DNA of 64,000 bases from Eurosta solidaginis (GCF_040869045.1 NC_090319.1:46162779-46226778); one strand, 5' to 3'. Counted from the first letter of the stretch, positions 11,372-22,440 are shown. Numbers and translations are program-made. The notes: a model not told the origin generated them from the sequence alone.

Positions 11372-13065
11372 TCAGACATCTTCGTCTGTCTCAGGCAATG
11401 TATCTATTATCTTTCCAGTATGGGATAAGCTAATATATTCATAGTGAAATTGTTTTGGTATGATATTCTTTTCGCAAAGAGCCTTTAGGTCGTTATATTT
11501 TGAAGATGAAATGTGTGTGTGATCATACAAGGTGACAGAACCCTTACTAAGTATGAGAGAATTTCTTCTTGACCGCACAATTGTACTGAAATCGTATACC
11601 TTTTTTTCGCTATCGTCAAAATAACCATAGTTTAGTTTAACCAATGGAGAATTTTTTTCGAAGATAGCGCAACACAGGGACGTAATGATATTTTAACTGA
11701 AGCTGAAAGCAAAGCTTGAGAAAAGCTTTTCCAATCTTTAAAATCCGAATTATGAATTGAAATGCATGTACAATTTTCTTCTATAGTTCTTGCGTTCGAA
11801 ATAATTGTTTATCATTCACTTGGAGCCCAAACATTTCTATCGCGCATAAAAGACTCAATAGTGCTATGTATGGAGTCCACGGGCATCATGGTATGCCCAG
11901 GCAACAGGTAAGTTAATTTAATGTGTTTCATATTAGCAGACTTCTGTAAGAAATATATTATCATTGCTTGCATAGCTCTGTTCCTGTTCTGCGCACCACA
12001 ACTATCACAATATATACTTATATCAGAATGAGTCCCCCTTTCATCCACGATATTTAAGTATTGGAAAATTACACTGAACATTTCGTTACATCCACGTTTT
12101 CCATCCGATTCACCCCATAAATAGCAATAAACGTTTCTTGTGCCATTTTCGTAAACGCTTTCATTATAAAACGGGTATTTTCATGAATAGAAAAGTTTCT
12201 TTTTCCGTGTGGTGTATTCAATGCTATCTGAAGTTCGAAGCTGGCGCAGATATATGTCCCATTCTCTTTGCTTTTTCTTTGGTCCTCTAAGAAAATTTCT
12301 TTTGATTTATCTCTGTCCCGTATGTGCATTTTATGTTCCTCGGTTTGTTGTAAAAGGTTTTGTGTTTCTATGTCCGAATTCTTATACTTTTCACAAATAA
12401 TGCATTTGTCCTTTTTTGGCAAATGGAAGCCTATATGGTATTCATTTTTGAAAATGGTACGAAAAACTCTTAGGGATAACTTAGCTTGCTCCTGATTTGT
12501 ATTTATCAAGTGCTGCGTGTAACACCTACACAAAGTTGGCACGTTTCGAAAGTACTGTGGAAGATATAACTTAGTACCTTTGTTCCTACAATAGTGGGAG
12601 GGAACTGCTGGTAGGTGTTCAATGAATGATTTCAAAAGAGCCACATTTATTTCGTCAGACTTATTATGAGGAGGAGGTCTTTTTTTAGTCAGGCAAGAGG
12701 TATTTGAACAGTTATGTTTTTTTCTAACACATATTAAGTGTTTTCAGTAAAAACTGCTGACAAACTTTAAAACGCTTTTCGTTATAGGTAATGAAAAGTT
12801 TTTTAAGGTTATCTGATATTCTCCTTTGAACGCATTTCCGGGTCATGCACGATAGAAGCTAATCTCTTTGTCGTATCTTCTTGCCTAAGCCCCAAAAGTG
12901 TTCATTTAGCACCAACCGATCTTGTTCACTAACCTTTTCACAACACTTGTTTCCACAATTTTTACCAACGCAGGGATTTGGTTTAACTTCATACAGCTTT
13001 CGTTTTTTACCCCGAAGTCTTTTAGGAAGTTTTCGTTTCTTCTTGTACCCTCTTAAGTGGAAATG
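11372..13065 (-). pseudogene. Transposase-like gene of an uncharacterised insect family, frameshifted
   Basis: Reading right to left: a basic stretch with KLYEVKPNPCVGKNCGNKCC and RLVLNEHFWGLGKKIRQRD, then an in-frame stop, then VQRRISDNLKKLF and FKVCQQFLLKTLNMC. After a frame change near 12721 come KKRPPPHNKSDEIN and LPAVPSHYCRNKGTKLYLPQ (near 12600). KKDKCIICEKY (near 12400) is a zinc-ligand-like block. A second frame change near 12075 leads to IYCDSCGAQNRN and LPGHTMMPVDSIHSTIESF, and a last part at 11372-11644 ends DETDEDV-like. From memory, LPAVPSHYCR and the CDSCGAQNRN block are typical of repetitive, uncharacterised insect proteins with a predicted RNase H-like (DDE-type) fold. Activity and superfamily are unproven. 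At least two frameshifts and one stop make it a relic; no TIRs were located. Confidence 0.65.
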
Positions 13066-13319
13066 ATTTGTATCAAACTAAAATATATATTTTCGTTTTC
13101 AGCCATAATTTTTTCTTTTTGCAAAGTGGTTGCTTAAATCATGTATATACAGTATAATTGCAACAAGATCTTTTGCGAACAATATAAACATACACGATAA
13201 AAGTGAAAATAAACATTACTCGTAAGATACCACAGAGAAGCACTTTTGAGGTAAGTAGCAAATTGCGGTGACGAAGAAAAATTAAACAAATCTCAAAATT
13301 CATTTACACTAAAATTTCT

Positions 13320-13439
13320 TTTTGATTTAGCTTGATAACGGTACTATTCTCTATTATAAAAATTTGTGACATGATTCAAATCATGCAAAACTATCGGTTT
13401 TCAGCAAAAAACTTATATCTGTATTTTTGTTGGTTACAC
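13320..13439. mobile_element. Half of a TTAA-type MITE related to 10387-10603
   Basis: The right end TTTTTGTTGGTTACAC is followed by TTAA at 13440-13443 and matches the terminus of 10387-10603. Upstream, CGGTTTTCAGC and TATCTGTATTTTTG parallel that element. No matching left TIR was found, so it is truncated. Confidence 0.45.
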
Positions 13440-13497
13440 TTAAATTGCGGGAAAGGCTCGATATATTGGAACAATTTTCCTGCATCCCTTGTCAAAT

Positions 13498-13540
13498 TTG
13501 GTTTCGAGACGGTTTCGGAATTTCGTCATCATCAGTTTCG
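13498..13540 (-). ncRNA. Hammerhead-like core motif
   Basis: On the minus strand CTGATGA is followed by a T, then GACG and, after 12 nt, CGTC (a possible stem II) and then CGAAAC. This order resembles the conserved core of hammerhead ribozymes found in Penelope-like elements. Stems I and III were not established, so catalysis is speculative. Confidence 0.4.
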
Positions 13541-13645
13541 ATTTTCGCTAATAGTTTTTTATTTTTTATATTAATTTGTTGTAAAAATACAACATTACAA
13601 CATTTTACAAAAATAATAAAGTTGGTCTTGAAGACAACAAATTAA

Positions 13646-14092
13646 TATAATAATTAATTATTTACAGACATATAAAACCAAAATATAACGTTTTTTATTT
13701 TTGTTACTGATATTAGAGAAAATTGCAAAGCTTACACACGGCGATGGTTACTAGGCCATGTTTCTGAAATTCACTTCTATTGGAAGAGGGAATGGAAATG
13801 CGATGTTAAGCGGATGTAGGAGAGGGTGTCGGAGTATGAATGGCATTTGGAGTGGTGATGGGATTGTGGAGTGGGATTAGGAGGGGAATGCGGGCAGATA
13901 GAATAAAGAAGAGAATGGGATATATAGTAAAAAGGGGAAGCTAGGCTCAATTTTTAAATGTTAGCTAATAAGCTTTCATGCAGAACAAAGTCTACGGGCT
14001 ACTCTAATTCTTTATAAATCTCCGATGTCAAAAGGATTACACCGCTATGAATTAAACACGAAGAACTGGGCTGAAACTTTTTTATTTGCAAT
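13646..14092. other. Non-coding stretch with a G-rich purine patch
   Basis: From 13780 to 13950 the plus strand is rich in GGGA, GGAATG and GGAGTGG words, unlike the A/T-rich surroundings. No reading frame or named repeat was recognised. Confidence 0.5.
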
Positions 14093-14106
14093 TATGCTTT
14101 CAAATA

Positions 14107-14292
14107 AAATAAATAAATGTAAGGCGCGGTAACCTCCGAAGAGATCTAAGGCCGAGCTTCTCTTCCAATTTGCGTCGTGCTCCTCTTGATTGTCCCTACA
14201 AATTGGCCGGACGGGACCTACATGTTTTAAGCTGACTCCGAACGGCATCTGCAAGGCAGATGAGTTTTCACTGAGAGCTTTTCATGGCAGAA
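14107..14292 (-). mobile_element. tRNA-derived SINE, 5'-truncated, with 14-bp TSD
   Basis: It is flanked by a perfect direct repeat, TATGCTTTCAAATA, at 14093-14106 and 14293-14306. On the minus strand it carries the 3' half of the SINE (CTCATCTGCCTTGCAGATGC, GCACGACGCAAATTGG, GGTTACCGCGCCTTAC) and an A/T-rich tail. The tRNA-like head is missing, as expected for an incompletely reverse-transcribed copy. Confidence 0.85.
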
Positions 14293-14348
14293 TATGCTTT
14301 CAAATATTTAGGCCTTATATAATAAGTTTGATATTTTTTGTCATTAAG

Positions 14349-14390
14349 CCCTGACGAAGACCAAAATAAAAGGTCGATACGTTGGCGAGA
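14349..14390 (+). ncRNA. Hammerhead-like core motif
   Basis: CCCTGACGA is followed by an A, GACC, a 9-nt A-rich loop, GGTC and then GATACGTTGG. The order is as in Penelope-associated hammerheads, but the second core element reads GATA instead of GAAA, which argues against activity. Confidence 0.4.
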
Positions 14391-14400
14391 AAATACAAAA

Positions 14401-14900
14401 GGCGTTTTTCTGATTTATTGGACTGTAAACCCGAAACCAAAAAACAAATTTACAATAAATAAAGAAAACAGTCGGTAGTATAAAAACCTTAAATTTTAAT
14501 AATTACAAAATGTTTTCACAACGGCCGGCCACTGCACAAAGTCAAGCCAAATAAAAACTTTAAACGCGTTTTTTCTCGAAAACTTGTTTTCGCACAATAG
14601 GTCCCTTTTATGATTCCAAGCACATATATTGTTGAAAAGGTATAAATATCTTACTATGCAAGCCGGGGAAATAGGTTGATAGCCAACAAAGTTAGAGGTT
14701 CGTAATTGTCTAAAGGTACACAAAAACCGTTTTTTGCACATTGCACACGATTTTGGTGGTATCCGGATAAAATCTTATATGCAGTCATTCATAAACCTCT
14801 GAGATCTACAAGATCCCAGTTATTTTCACTATTGTCTTTTTGTAACACTGTTGAATTATTTCAAAAGGAGTTTTCTATTTTTGTTTCAAAATATAATACC
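14401..14900. other. A/T-rich stretch left of the segmental duplication
   Basis: Nothing recognisable. It is single-copy in this window: the match to the second duplicated copy starts only at ACTCAATATT (14901). Confidence 0.5.
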
Positions 14901-14950
14901 ACTCAATATTTATGTTATAATTAAAACTAATAAAATAAAATTGTTTATCA

Positions 14951-15360
14951 AATAAAAAGATGATAAAAAATTGTTAAGGACTACCTTTATATAATGGACC
15001 AAAAAATAGGAAGCAATTTTTGCTTTAATACAAACATAATCTTGTTGAATTTTGACTAAAAAACTTTAACAATAGCTCTCGTAAAAGAATTTTAGGATTT
15101 AAAATTATAAAGGTGTAGCGCAATCTTTCAATTTAAGGCAAACCATGTACTTGGGATTAACTAATTGATTATTTAAAATTTAAGCATTGGCTCTACCATT
15201 ATAATTTTAAATCCCAAAATTCTTTTACAAGAGGTATTGTTAAAGTTTTTCAGTCAAAATTCAACAAGATTATGTTTGTATTAAAGGAAAAATTGCCCTC
15301 TATTTTTTGGTCCATTTATATAAAGGTATTCCTTAAAATTTTTTTATCATCTTCTTATTT
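14951..15360. repeat. Large hairpin (inverted repeat) at the head of the CGCCACC repeats
   Basis: Two arms of about 170 bp (about 14951-15122 and 15188-15360) are reverse complements. AAAAGATGATAAAAAATT on the left answers AATTTTTTTATCATCTTC on the right, with matching inner blocks such as TTTTAGGATTTAAAATTATA. The loop is about 65 bp. The second copy has the same structure at 25033-25430. Confidence 0.8.
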
Positions 15361-15394
15361 TCACTTCTTTAGTGCTGCCTACAAAAGGGCATTT

Positions 15395-17045
15395 CGAATT
15401 TTGGCTTCTGACTCACGGCCCAAGCTTCAAGTCTCTAGCTCACCGGAAAGTTACTTAAAAATCGATTGCAAGATTTCCTCGTTTTTCAGGGATTTGTAGT
15501 TATCTCAATTAGCACGCCACCTAGCGGAACTTTGTTTTCTATAAATTGTATTGTCGCCAAGCCTCGAACTGTGTGCCAAGTTTAAAGTCTCTATGTTGTG
15601 GCGAAGTTACTTAAAAATGGATTGAAAAATTCCCAAATCAAAATTAATTTTCTTAATATCTAGATCCAAGCGCCACCTAGCGAATTTTTTTTAGTCAAAT
15701 ATGGCATTGTCACCGCGTTCTGACTCACTGCCCAAGTTTCAGGTCTCTAGCCCACCGAGAGGTTACCTAAAAATCGATCGCAAGTTTCCCTCCGTTTTTT
15801 CAGGGATGTTCAGGGATTTTCCTTTATCTCGATTCGTCTGCCACCTGGCGGCATTTTGTTTTTCACGAATTGTAGTGCCATAGACTCTCAAACTAAGTGC
15901 TGAGTTGCAAGTTTCTAGGTAACCGGAAAGTTAGTTAAAAATGGATTGAAAAATTCCCAAATCAAAATTAATTTTCTTATTATCTCGATCCATGCACCAC
16001 CTAGCAGATTTTTTTTTGATAAAATATTGCATTGTCACCGGGTTCTGACTCACGGCTCAAATTTCATATCTCCAGTTCACCGGAAAGTTACTAAAAAATC
16101 GATTGCAAGATTCACCTCGTTTTTCAAGGATTTGTAGTTATCTCACATAGCGCTACCTAGGGGAATTTTGTTTCTTCTAGATAGTATTGTCACCAAGCCT
16201 CGAACTGTGCGCCATGTTTCAAGTCTCTAGGTCAACGGGAAGTTAGTTAAAAATGGATTGAAAGATTTCCAAACCAAAATTAATTTTCTTAATATCTCGA
16301 TCCAGGCGCTACCTAACGAAATTTTTTTGATCAAATATTGCATTGCCACCGCGTTCTGACTCGCGGCCCAATTTTCAGGTCTCTAGATCATCGAGAAGTT
16401 ACTTAAAAATCGATCGCAAAATTCCCTGCGTTTTTTCAGAGATTTTCAAGGATTTTCATGATTTTAATAATCGGGGATTGCCCATATTACTTTTTCGAAT
16501 GTATGAAAACATTTACTTGAAGCAATTTTTTAATTTTATAATTTACTTAATAATTTGGGAAAAATTTAAACAACGTGACATCAGGACGGACAAGGCGACA
16601 GCTGTTTCGATTATACCTTGTAAATCTCTTCAAAGCCTTTTCTCCCGGGAGTGGGAGTCGAACTCACATTCCTACGATAGTTGAAATGGTTGTAAACACA
16701 TTCAGCTACGTCATGCCTATTGTAAAGTTCTTCCCAATTGCCTTCTTTTTGCATATTTTCGTTTATCTCGATTCTTCTGCCACCTGGCGGCATTTTGTTT
16801 GCCACGAATTGTAGTGCCATCGTCTCACAAACCATGTGCAAAGTTTGAAGTCTCTGGATTACCGAGAAGTTAGTTAAAGGTCGATCGCAAAATTTCCATT
16901 TTAAAATTAATTTTCTGTATATCTCGATCCGTGCGCCACCTAGCGGATTTTGTTTTCACTTGCGTTGTAATGTCTCCCAGATCTGAACTATGCTCTGAGT
17001 ATCAAGTGCCTAGCTTGACGGGAAGTTACCGAAAAAGACTTTTCC
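15395..17045 (+). repeat. CGCCACC tandem repeat, about 160-bp units, copy 1
   Basis: About eight units share ATCTCGATCC, GCGCCACCTAGCGGA, a CCAAGTTTCAAGTCTCTAG-like block, and GGAAGTTACTTAAAAATCG. CCACCTAGCG-type cores fall near 15508, 15670, 15838, 15992, 16148, 16308, 16780 and 16935. Units are diverged from each other. An insertion at 16458-16760 interrupts the array. Copy 2 of the duplication holds the same array at 25476-26825. Confidence 0.8.
16458..16760 (-). mobile_element. 303-bp insertion with a tRNA-like head, absent from copy 2
   Basis: The paralogous site at 26520-26527 runs straight through, so this is an insertion (or a precise loss from copy 2). ATTTTC occurs at both edges and may be the TSD. 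On the minus strand GGCATGACGTAGCTGAATG and GTGAGTTCGACTCCCAC look like a tRNA 5' end with box A and a box B. I infer a second SINE family. Confidence 0.6.
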
Positions 17046-17395
17046 GTGGGTCAAAAATTTATATGGAAATGAGGGGACAAATATGGAAGCGACTTAATAT
17101 AAAAGTATAATAAAATAAGTTGTCCCTATGTACTACATATGTTCCATTGGTATTAACAAAACTGTCCATATGTCAAGATGTCCAATTGATTGAGATATTT
17201 TTTTGGCACCATCCCATCAGATTTTGTCATTTTGTCTTTATTTTTGAAAGCTCAGGTAAAATTGGCTGTACTTTTGTATTTTTACATATATACTCAACCA
17301 ATTACATATATAAGCTTAACTACTTTTATTACTTAAGCATATACGATTTAAGCTGGCTATTATTTAGGCATACGTAATATTGGAAGCAGAGTTAG

Positions 17396-17766
17396 TTCCC
17401 CTCATCGAGTTAGGGGATATAGTTTATTATGCCGCGGCAGGTGTGACTGTCGTAGCAGGCGACTAAAAATACCCAAATGATTGAAGGTGTTGAGGGATTC
17501 AAGGGATTGCCTGCGCAATTTATAGTTCTCCAACTTAATTTTCAACCCCATCTACATGTGGCGAGTCCTATTTCTTGGGCAGGCAATGATCTGACACCTC
17601 CGAAATTTCCATGGAACTAGGGGGCGAGGGCGAGATGTCCTAGAAGGTTCAATGTAGTATTGTCAAATCATTCCGAAATAGTTGGGCTTGTTACCTTATC
17701 TATATCCGGCAAAGGATCATCAACACTCTGAAAAACCTTCGGCGAGTGTCCTTATCGCTACAACAG
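17396..17766 (+). mobile_element. Degenerate (CAA)n element, copy 1
   Basis: It contains GCCGCGGCAGGTGTGACTG, GGCGACTAAAAATAC, GGCGAGTCCTATTTC and an end TCCTTATCGCTACAACAG, in the same order as 5153-5570. The (CAA)n tail is reduced to one or two units. It is shared with copy 2 (27172-27546), so it predates the duplication. Confidence 0.7.
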
Positions 17767-18357
17767 TAAAAGGAGATTATAGTATTGAGCATCCTTAGCC
17801 TTTTTAAATATTTCTCTTGTTGCACTACTGAGCTATACAAAAATCTTCCAAGTACATAAATAAAGATTTGCACTAAATGCTGTCTTAGCGGGCTACTATT
17901 TTGGCATAGCAAAAGCTCAACGATGTCCACCTTTACAATTTATTTGGTTGAACCATTCATTTGCTTCGCATAAATCATGACGTTGTCAGTCAGTTCAAGC
18001 AGATTATTTGAAAGTCTATAATTTTATGTCATGTAAGTGAATTGAATTGAAGATTTATACCAATATAACTCACATGTGTCAAATCAAATGTGACTTTTAT
18101 TACGATTTGATTGACTACTTCTTTAATGATGGACAACATTTTTATTTAAATTGTTTTGGCTTAGCTTCCCTGAAGCGAACACGAAAAATTTGTATGAACA
18201 AAGAATACAATAAACATTTTGGTGTGCTATTGAGCGTCTTATGAAGTAAATGGTTGTATGTGCGACAAAAAGTCACATATTTGAATAGTTGGTATACAGA
18301 TATACCTCTCGCCGTTGGAATGGTGAAATATATATATATATTAAAATATATATAAAA

Positions 18358-20809
18358 CAAGTAAGGAAGCTTAAGTTCGGGTGTAACCGAACATTACATA
18401 CTCAGTTGAGAGCTATGGTGACAGCATAAGGGAAAATAACCATGTAGGAAAATGAATCTAGGATAACCCTGGAATGTGTTGTTTGTACGATATGGGTATC
18501 AAATGAAAGGTGTTAAAGAGTTTTTTATGAGGAAGTGGGCCATAGTTCTATAGGTGGATGCCATTTAGGGATATAGCCATAAAGGTGGATCAGGGTTGAC
18601 CTTAGAATTTGTCTGTACAATATGGGCATCAAAAGAAAGGTGCTAATGAGTATTTTAAAAGGGATTAATCCTTAGTTACATAGGTGGACGCCGTTTCGAG
18701 ATATCGCCATAAAGGTGGAGCAGGGGTGACCCTAGAATTTGTTTGTACAATATGGGTATCAAAAGAAAGGTGTTAATGAGTATTTTAAAAGGGAGTAATC
18801 CTTAGTTCCATAGGTGGAAGCCGTTTCGAGATATCGCCACAAAGGTAGACCAGGGGTGACCTTAGAATTTGTCTGTACAATATGGGCATCAGAAGAAAGG
18901 TGCTAATGAGTATTTTAAAAGGGAGTAATCCTTAGTTCCATAGGTGGACGCCGTTTCGAGATATCGCCATAAAGGTGGAGCAGGGGTGACCCTAGAATTT
19001 GTTTGTACAATATGGGTATCAAAATAAAGGTGTTAATGAGTATTTTAAAAGGGAGTAATCCTTAGTTCCATAGGTGGACGCCGTTTCGAGATACCGCTGT
19101 AAAGGTGGACCAGGGGTGACTCTAGAATTCGTTTGTGCAATATGGGTATCAAACGAAAGGTGTTAATGAGTATTTTAAAAGGGAGGGGGCCTTAGTTCTA
19201 TAGGTGGACGCCTTTTCGAGGTATCGCAATAAAGGTGGACCAGGGGTGACTATAGACTTTGTTTTTACGATATGGGTATCAAATGAAAGGTGTTAATGAG
19301 TATTTTAAAAGGGCGTGGGGCTTAGTTCTATAGGTGGACGCCTTTTCGAGATATCGCCATAAAGGTGGACCAGGGGTGACTCTAGAATGTGTTTGTACGA
19401 TATGGGTATCAAATTAAAGGCATTAATGAGAGTTTTAAAAGGGAGTGGTGGTAGTTGTATATGTGAAGGCGTTTTCCAGATATCGACCAAAATGTGGACC
19501 AGGGTGACCCAGAACATCATCTGTTGGATACCGCTAATTTATTTATATATGTAATACCTGTCAAGATTTTAAGGGTTTTTTATTTCGCCCTGCAGAACTT
19601 TTTCATTTTCTTCTACTTAATATGGTAGGTGTCACAACCATTTTATAAAGTTTTTTCTAAAGTTATATTTCGCGTCAATAAACCAATCCAATTACCATGT
19701 TTCATCCCTTTTTTCCTATTTGGTATAGAATTATGGCATTTTTTTCATTTTTCGTAATTTTCGATATCGACAAAGTGGGCGTGGTCATTGTTGGATTTCG
19801 TTCATTTTTCATACCAAGATAAAGTGAGTTCAAGTAAGTACGTGGACTAAGTACATTAAAGATATGTCGATTTGTGCTCAAGTTATCGTGTTAACGGCCA
19901 TGCGGAAGGACAGACGAACGACTGTGTATAAAAACTGGGCGTGGCATCAACCGATTTCGCCCGTTTTCACAGAAAACAGTTAATATCATAAAATCTATGC
20001 CCCTACCCAATTTCAAAAAGATTGGTTAATTTTTGTTCGACTTATGGCGTTAAAAGTCTCCTAGACAAATTAAATGAAAAAGGGCGGAGCCACGCCCATT
20101 TGAAATTTTCTTTTATTTTTGTATTTTGTTGCACCATATCATTACTGGAGTTGAATGTTGACATAATTTACTTACTGTAAAGATATTAAATTTTTTGTTA
20201 AAATTTTACTTTAAAAAAAATTTTTTAAAAGTGGGCGTGGTCCTCCTCCGATTTTATTAATTTTTATTAGGCGTACATATAGTAATAGGAGTAACGTCTC
20301 TGCCAAATTTCATCATGATATCTTCAACGACTGACAAATTACAGCTTGCAAAAGTTGTAAATTACCTTCTTTTAAAAGTGGGCGGCGCCACGCCCGTTGT
20401 CCAAAATTTTACTAATTTTCTATTCTGCGTCATAAATTCAACTCACTTACCAAGTTTCGTCGCTTTATCTGTATTTGGTAATGAATTATCGCACTTTTTC
20501 GGTTTTTCGAAATTTTCGATATCGAAAAAGTGGGGGTGGTTATAGTCCGATATCGTTCTTTTTAAATAGCGATCTGAGATGAGTGCTCAGGATCCTACAT
20601 ACCAAATTTCATCAAGATAACTCAAAATTTACTCAAGTTATCGTGTTAACGGACGGACGGACGGACATGGCTCAATCAAATTTTTTTTCGATCCTGATTA
20701 TTTTGATATATGGAAGTCAATATCTATCTCGATTCCTTTATATATATACAACCAACCGTTATCCAATCAAACTTAATATACTCTGTGAGCTCTGCTCAAC
20801 TGAGTATAA
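18358..20809 (+). mobile_element. Helentron-like non-autonomous element, copy a (2452 bp)
   Basis: It starts CAAGTAAGGAAGC, has the hairpin TTCGGGTGTAACCGAA at 18376-18391 and then ATACTCAGTTGAGAGCT. It ends with AGCTCTGCTCAACTGAGTAT, the inverted partner, and a final AA. The paralogous empty site at 28140/28141 in copy 2 fixes both edges and shows no TSD, with insertion between two A residues. The middle holds 130-bp tandem monomers (18470-19510). The rest carries GTGGGCGTGG boxes and the GGACGGACGGACGGAC stretch near 20651. A terminal hairpin, subterminal inverted repeats, central tandem repeats and absent TSD match Helentron-associated elements (DINE-1-like); this class assignment is inference. 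Confidence 0.75.
18470..19510 (+). repeat. 130-bp tandem monomers inside copy a (about 8)
   Basis: Units share GACCAGGGGTGACTCTAGAA, TATGGGTATCAAATGAAAGG, TGTTAATGAGTATTTTAAAA and ATAGGTGGACGCC. They are the same monomers as in the array at 50330-54840. The outermost units are the most diverged. Confidence 0.85.
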
Positions 20810-20964
20810 ATATACATAAATATATTTTTTATATATAAGGGTGTTTCAGTGGTATTTATATCGACGTTGAATGTGAAAAATTGGACAAAATATTTCTACT
20901 TGGCAGATTCTCGCTCATAAAAAATCACTTACCTAAATCACCAATGTTGTAAAATATTAAATTG

Positions 20965-21654
20965 ACACTAGTGATGTGAGGCCAATTCATGGAGCTACTC
21001 GTTGTGTTCCACTAATCAATCGTGAAGTTGTGTGTCAAATGATACAAGAAATGAGTGACACTGGCGAAATCGAACCACTAGCTATTCCATGAAGCTCACC
21101 GGTAGTAGTTTGAAAACCAAGGATGGCTAAATAAGGTTTTACGTGGACTACCGTAAGTTGACTGATGTTATGAAAAAGGATAGTTGCCCTTTGCGAAGAA
21201 TTGATGACACTCTGCTCTCGCTATCTAGTAACAAATTGTCTTTCATTTTAGACTTCAAAAGTAACTATTGGCAAGTGGAGGTGAAGGAGGAAAACAAGGA
21301 GAAAATAGCCTTAAATGCCGGAAATTGTCTTTGGCAACTCCACACTACTTCTAAGAAACATCTTTGGTGTACCTAGACGAAATCATCCTATTGGGAAACA
21401 CCTTTTCTAGAGAATATCTGGTAATGCTCTGAAATTAAGTCTCAAAAAGTTTTCACTATTTAAAAAGAAATTAAGTTGTTTGGATCATTAAAGAACGACG
21501 GAGCGCATCTGCAATGCGAACTAGAATATATGGAGGCTGTGAAAGATTGGCCAGGCCCACAAAAGCTGCATGAACTAAGAATTTCCTTCAATTTGTATCA
21601 CATTTCATCAGCGTAGCCAATAGCTTGCACGAGCATACAAAGAACAAGTAAGGA
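20965..21654 (+). pseudogene. Ty3/gypsy reverse transcriptase relic, copy 1
   Basis: Translation shows MIQEMSDTGEIEPLAIP, then FYVDYRKLTDVMKKDSCPL, ILDFKSNYWQVEVKEENKEK and the catalytic block near 21369 reading VYLDEIILLG, where the second Asp of the usual YLDD is Glu. VKDWPGPQKLHELR follows with frame breaks. These are consecutive motifs of Ty3/gypsy RT. The relic is cut at 21654 by a Helentron-like element and continues at 22152. Stops before VDYRKL and the Asp-to-Glu change show that it is dead. It is paralogous to 28296-28975. Confidence 0.8.
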
Positions 21655-22151
21655 AGGTTAAGTTCGGGTGTAACCGAGCATTACATATCCAGCTGCCAAA
21701 TTACAGCTTGCAAAACTTTTAAATTACTTTCTTTTAAAAGTGGGCGGTGCCACACCCACTGTCCAAAATTTTACTAATTTTCTATTCTGCGTCATAAGGT
21801 CAAACCACCCACCTACCTTATCCGTTTTGGTAATGAATTATTGCATTTTTTATTTTTTTTTTTCGAAATTTTCGATATCGAAAAAGTGGGCGTGGTTAGA
21901 GTTCAATTTCGTTCATTTTAAATAGCGATCTGAGATAAGTGCCCAGGAACTTACATACCAAAGTTCATTAAGATACCTCAAAATTTACTCAAGTCATCGT
22001 GTTTACGGACAGACGGACGGACATGGCTAAATGAATTTATTTTTTCGCCCATATCATTTTGATATAAAGAAGTCTATATCTATCTCCATTAGTTTATGCC
22101 GTTACTGGGTACCGTTTTGCGAACAAAATGAATATACTCATGTGAGTATAA
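21655..22151 (+). mobile_element. Short Helentron-like element (copy b) within gypsy pol
   Basis: It starts CAAGTAAGGAAGG with the hairpin TTCGGGTGTAACCGAG and ends GTGAGTATAA. The central tandem repeats and most of the left half are deleted, leaving 497 bp. It lies within the gypsy relic at AAAGAA/AAATAA, again an A/A junction. It is shared with copy 2 (28976-29485), so it is older than the duplication. Confidence 0.75.
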
Positions 22152-22440
22152 AAATAAAGCTTTAAATGAAAAACTTAGCAAAAAGTGGCCTTCCAAAAAT
22201 GGAAGGAGCCTTTAAGCCCTACCCCACTGTTGGCATATCTGATTCCAAGAGCGACGTTTATTCTAGATACAGATGCGAGTCGATATGCTATTGGAGTCAC
22301 AACTTGAGAGGGAACTGCTGAGTTACAAGGAGGGAGCTGCTGGCTTCGGTAGAGTGCATTAAGCATTTGCACAAGCATTGGAATGACTTTGTCAGTTCCG
22401 AAATTAGGAAGGAAAATTGGCACTGCCTGTAAAGCTACAA
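22152..22440 (+). pseudogene. Ty3/gypsy RNase H relic, copy 1
   Basis: FILDTDASRYAIGV near 22258 is the start of a gypsy-type RNase H domain with its first catalytic Asp, and LLASVECIKHLHKHW near 22337 is the following helix. About 40 bp between them are missing relative to copy 2. It is the continuation of 20965-21654. Confidence 0.75.

Noticed and set aside
18358..20809. Classical Helitron with 5' TC and 3' CTRR ends
   Set aside because: The ends read CAAG and TATAA on one strand, TTATA and CTTG on the other; no CTRR. Helentron-like ends fit better.
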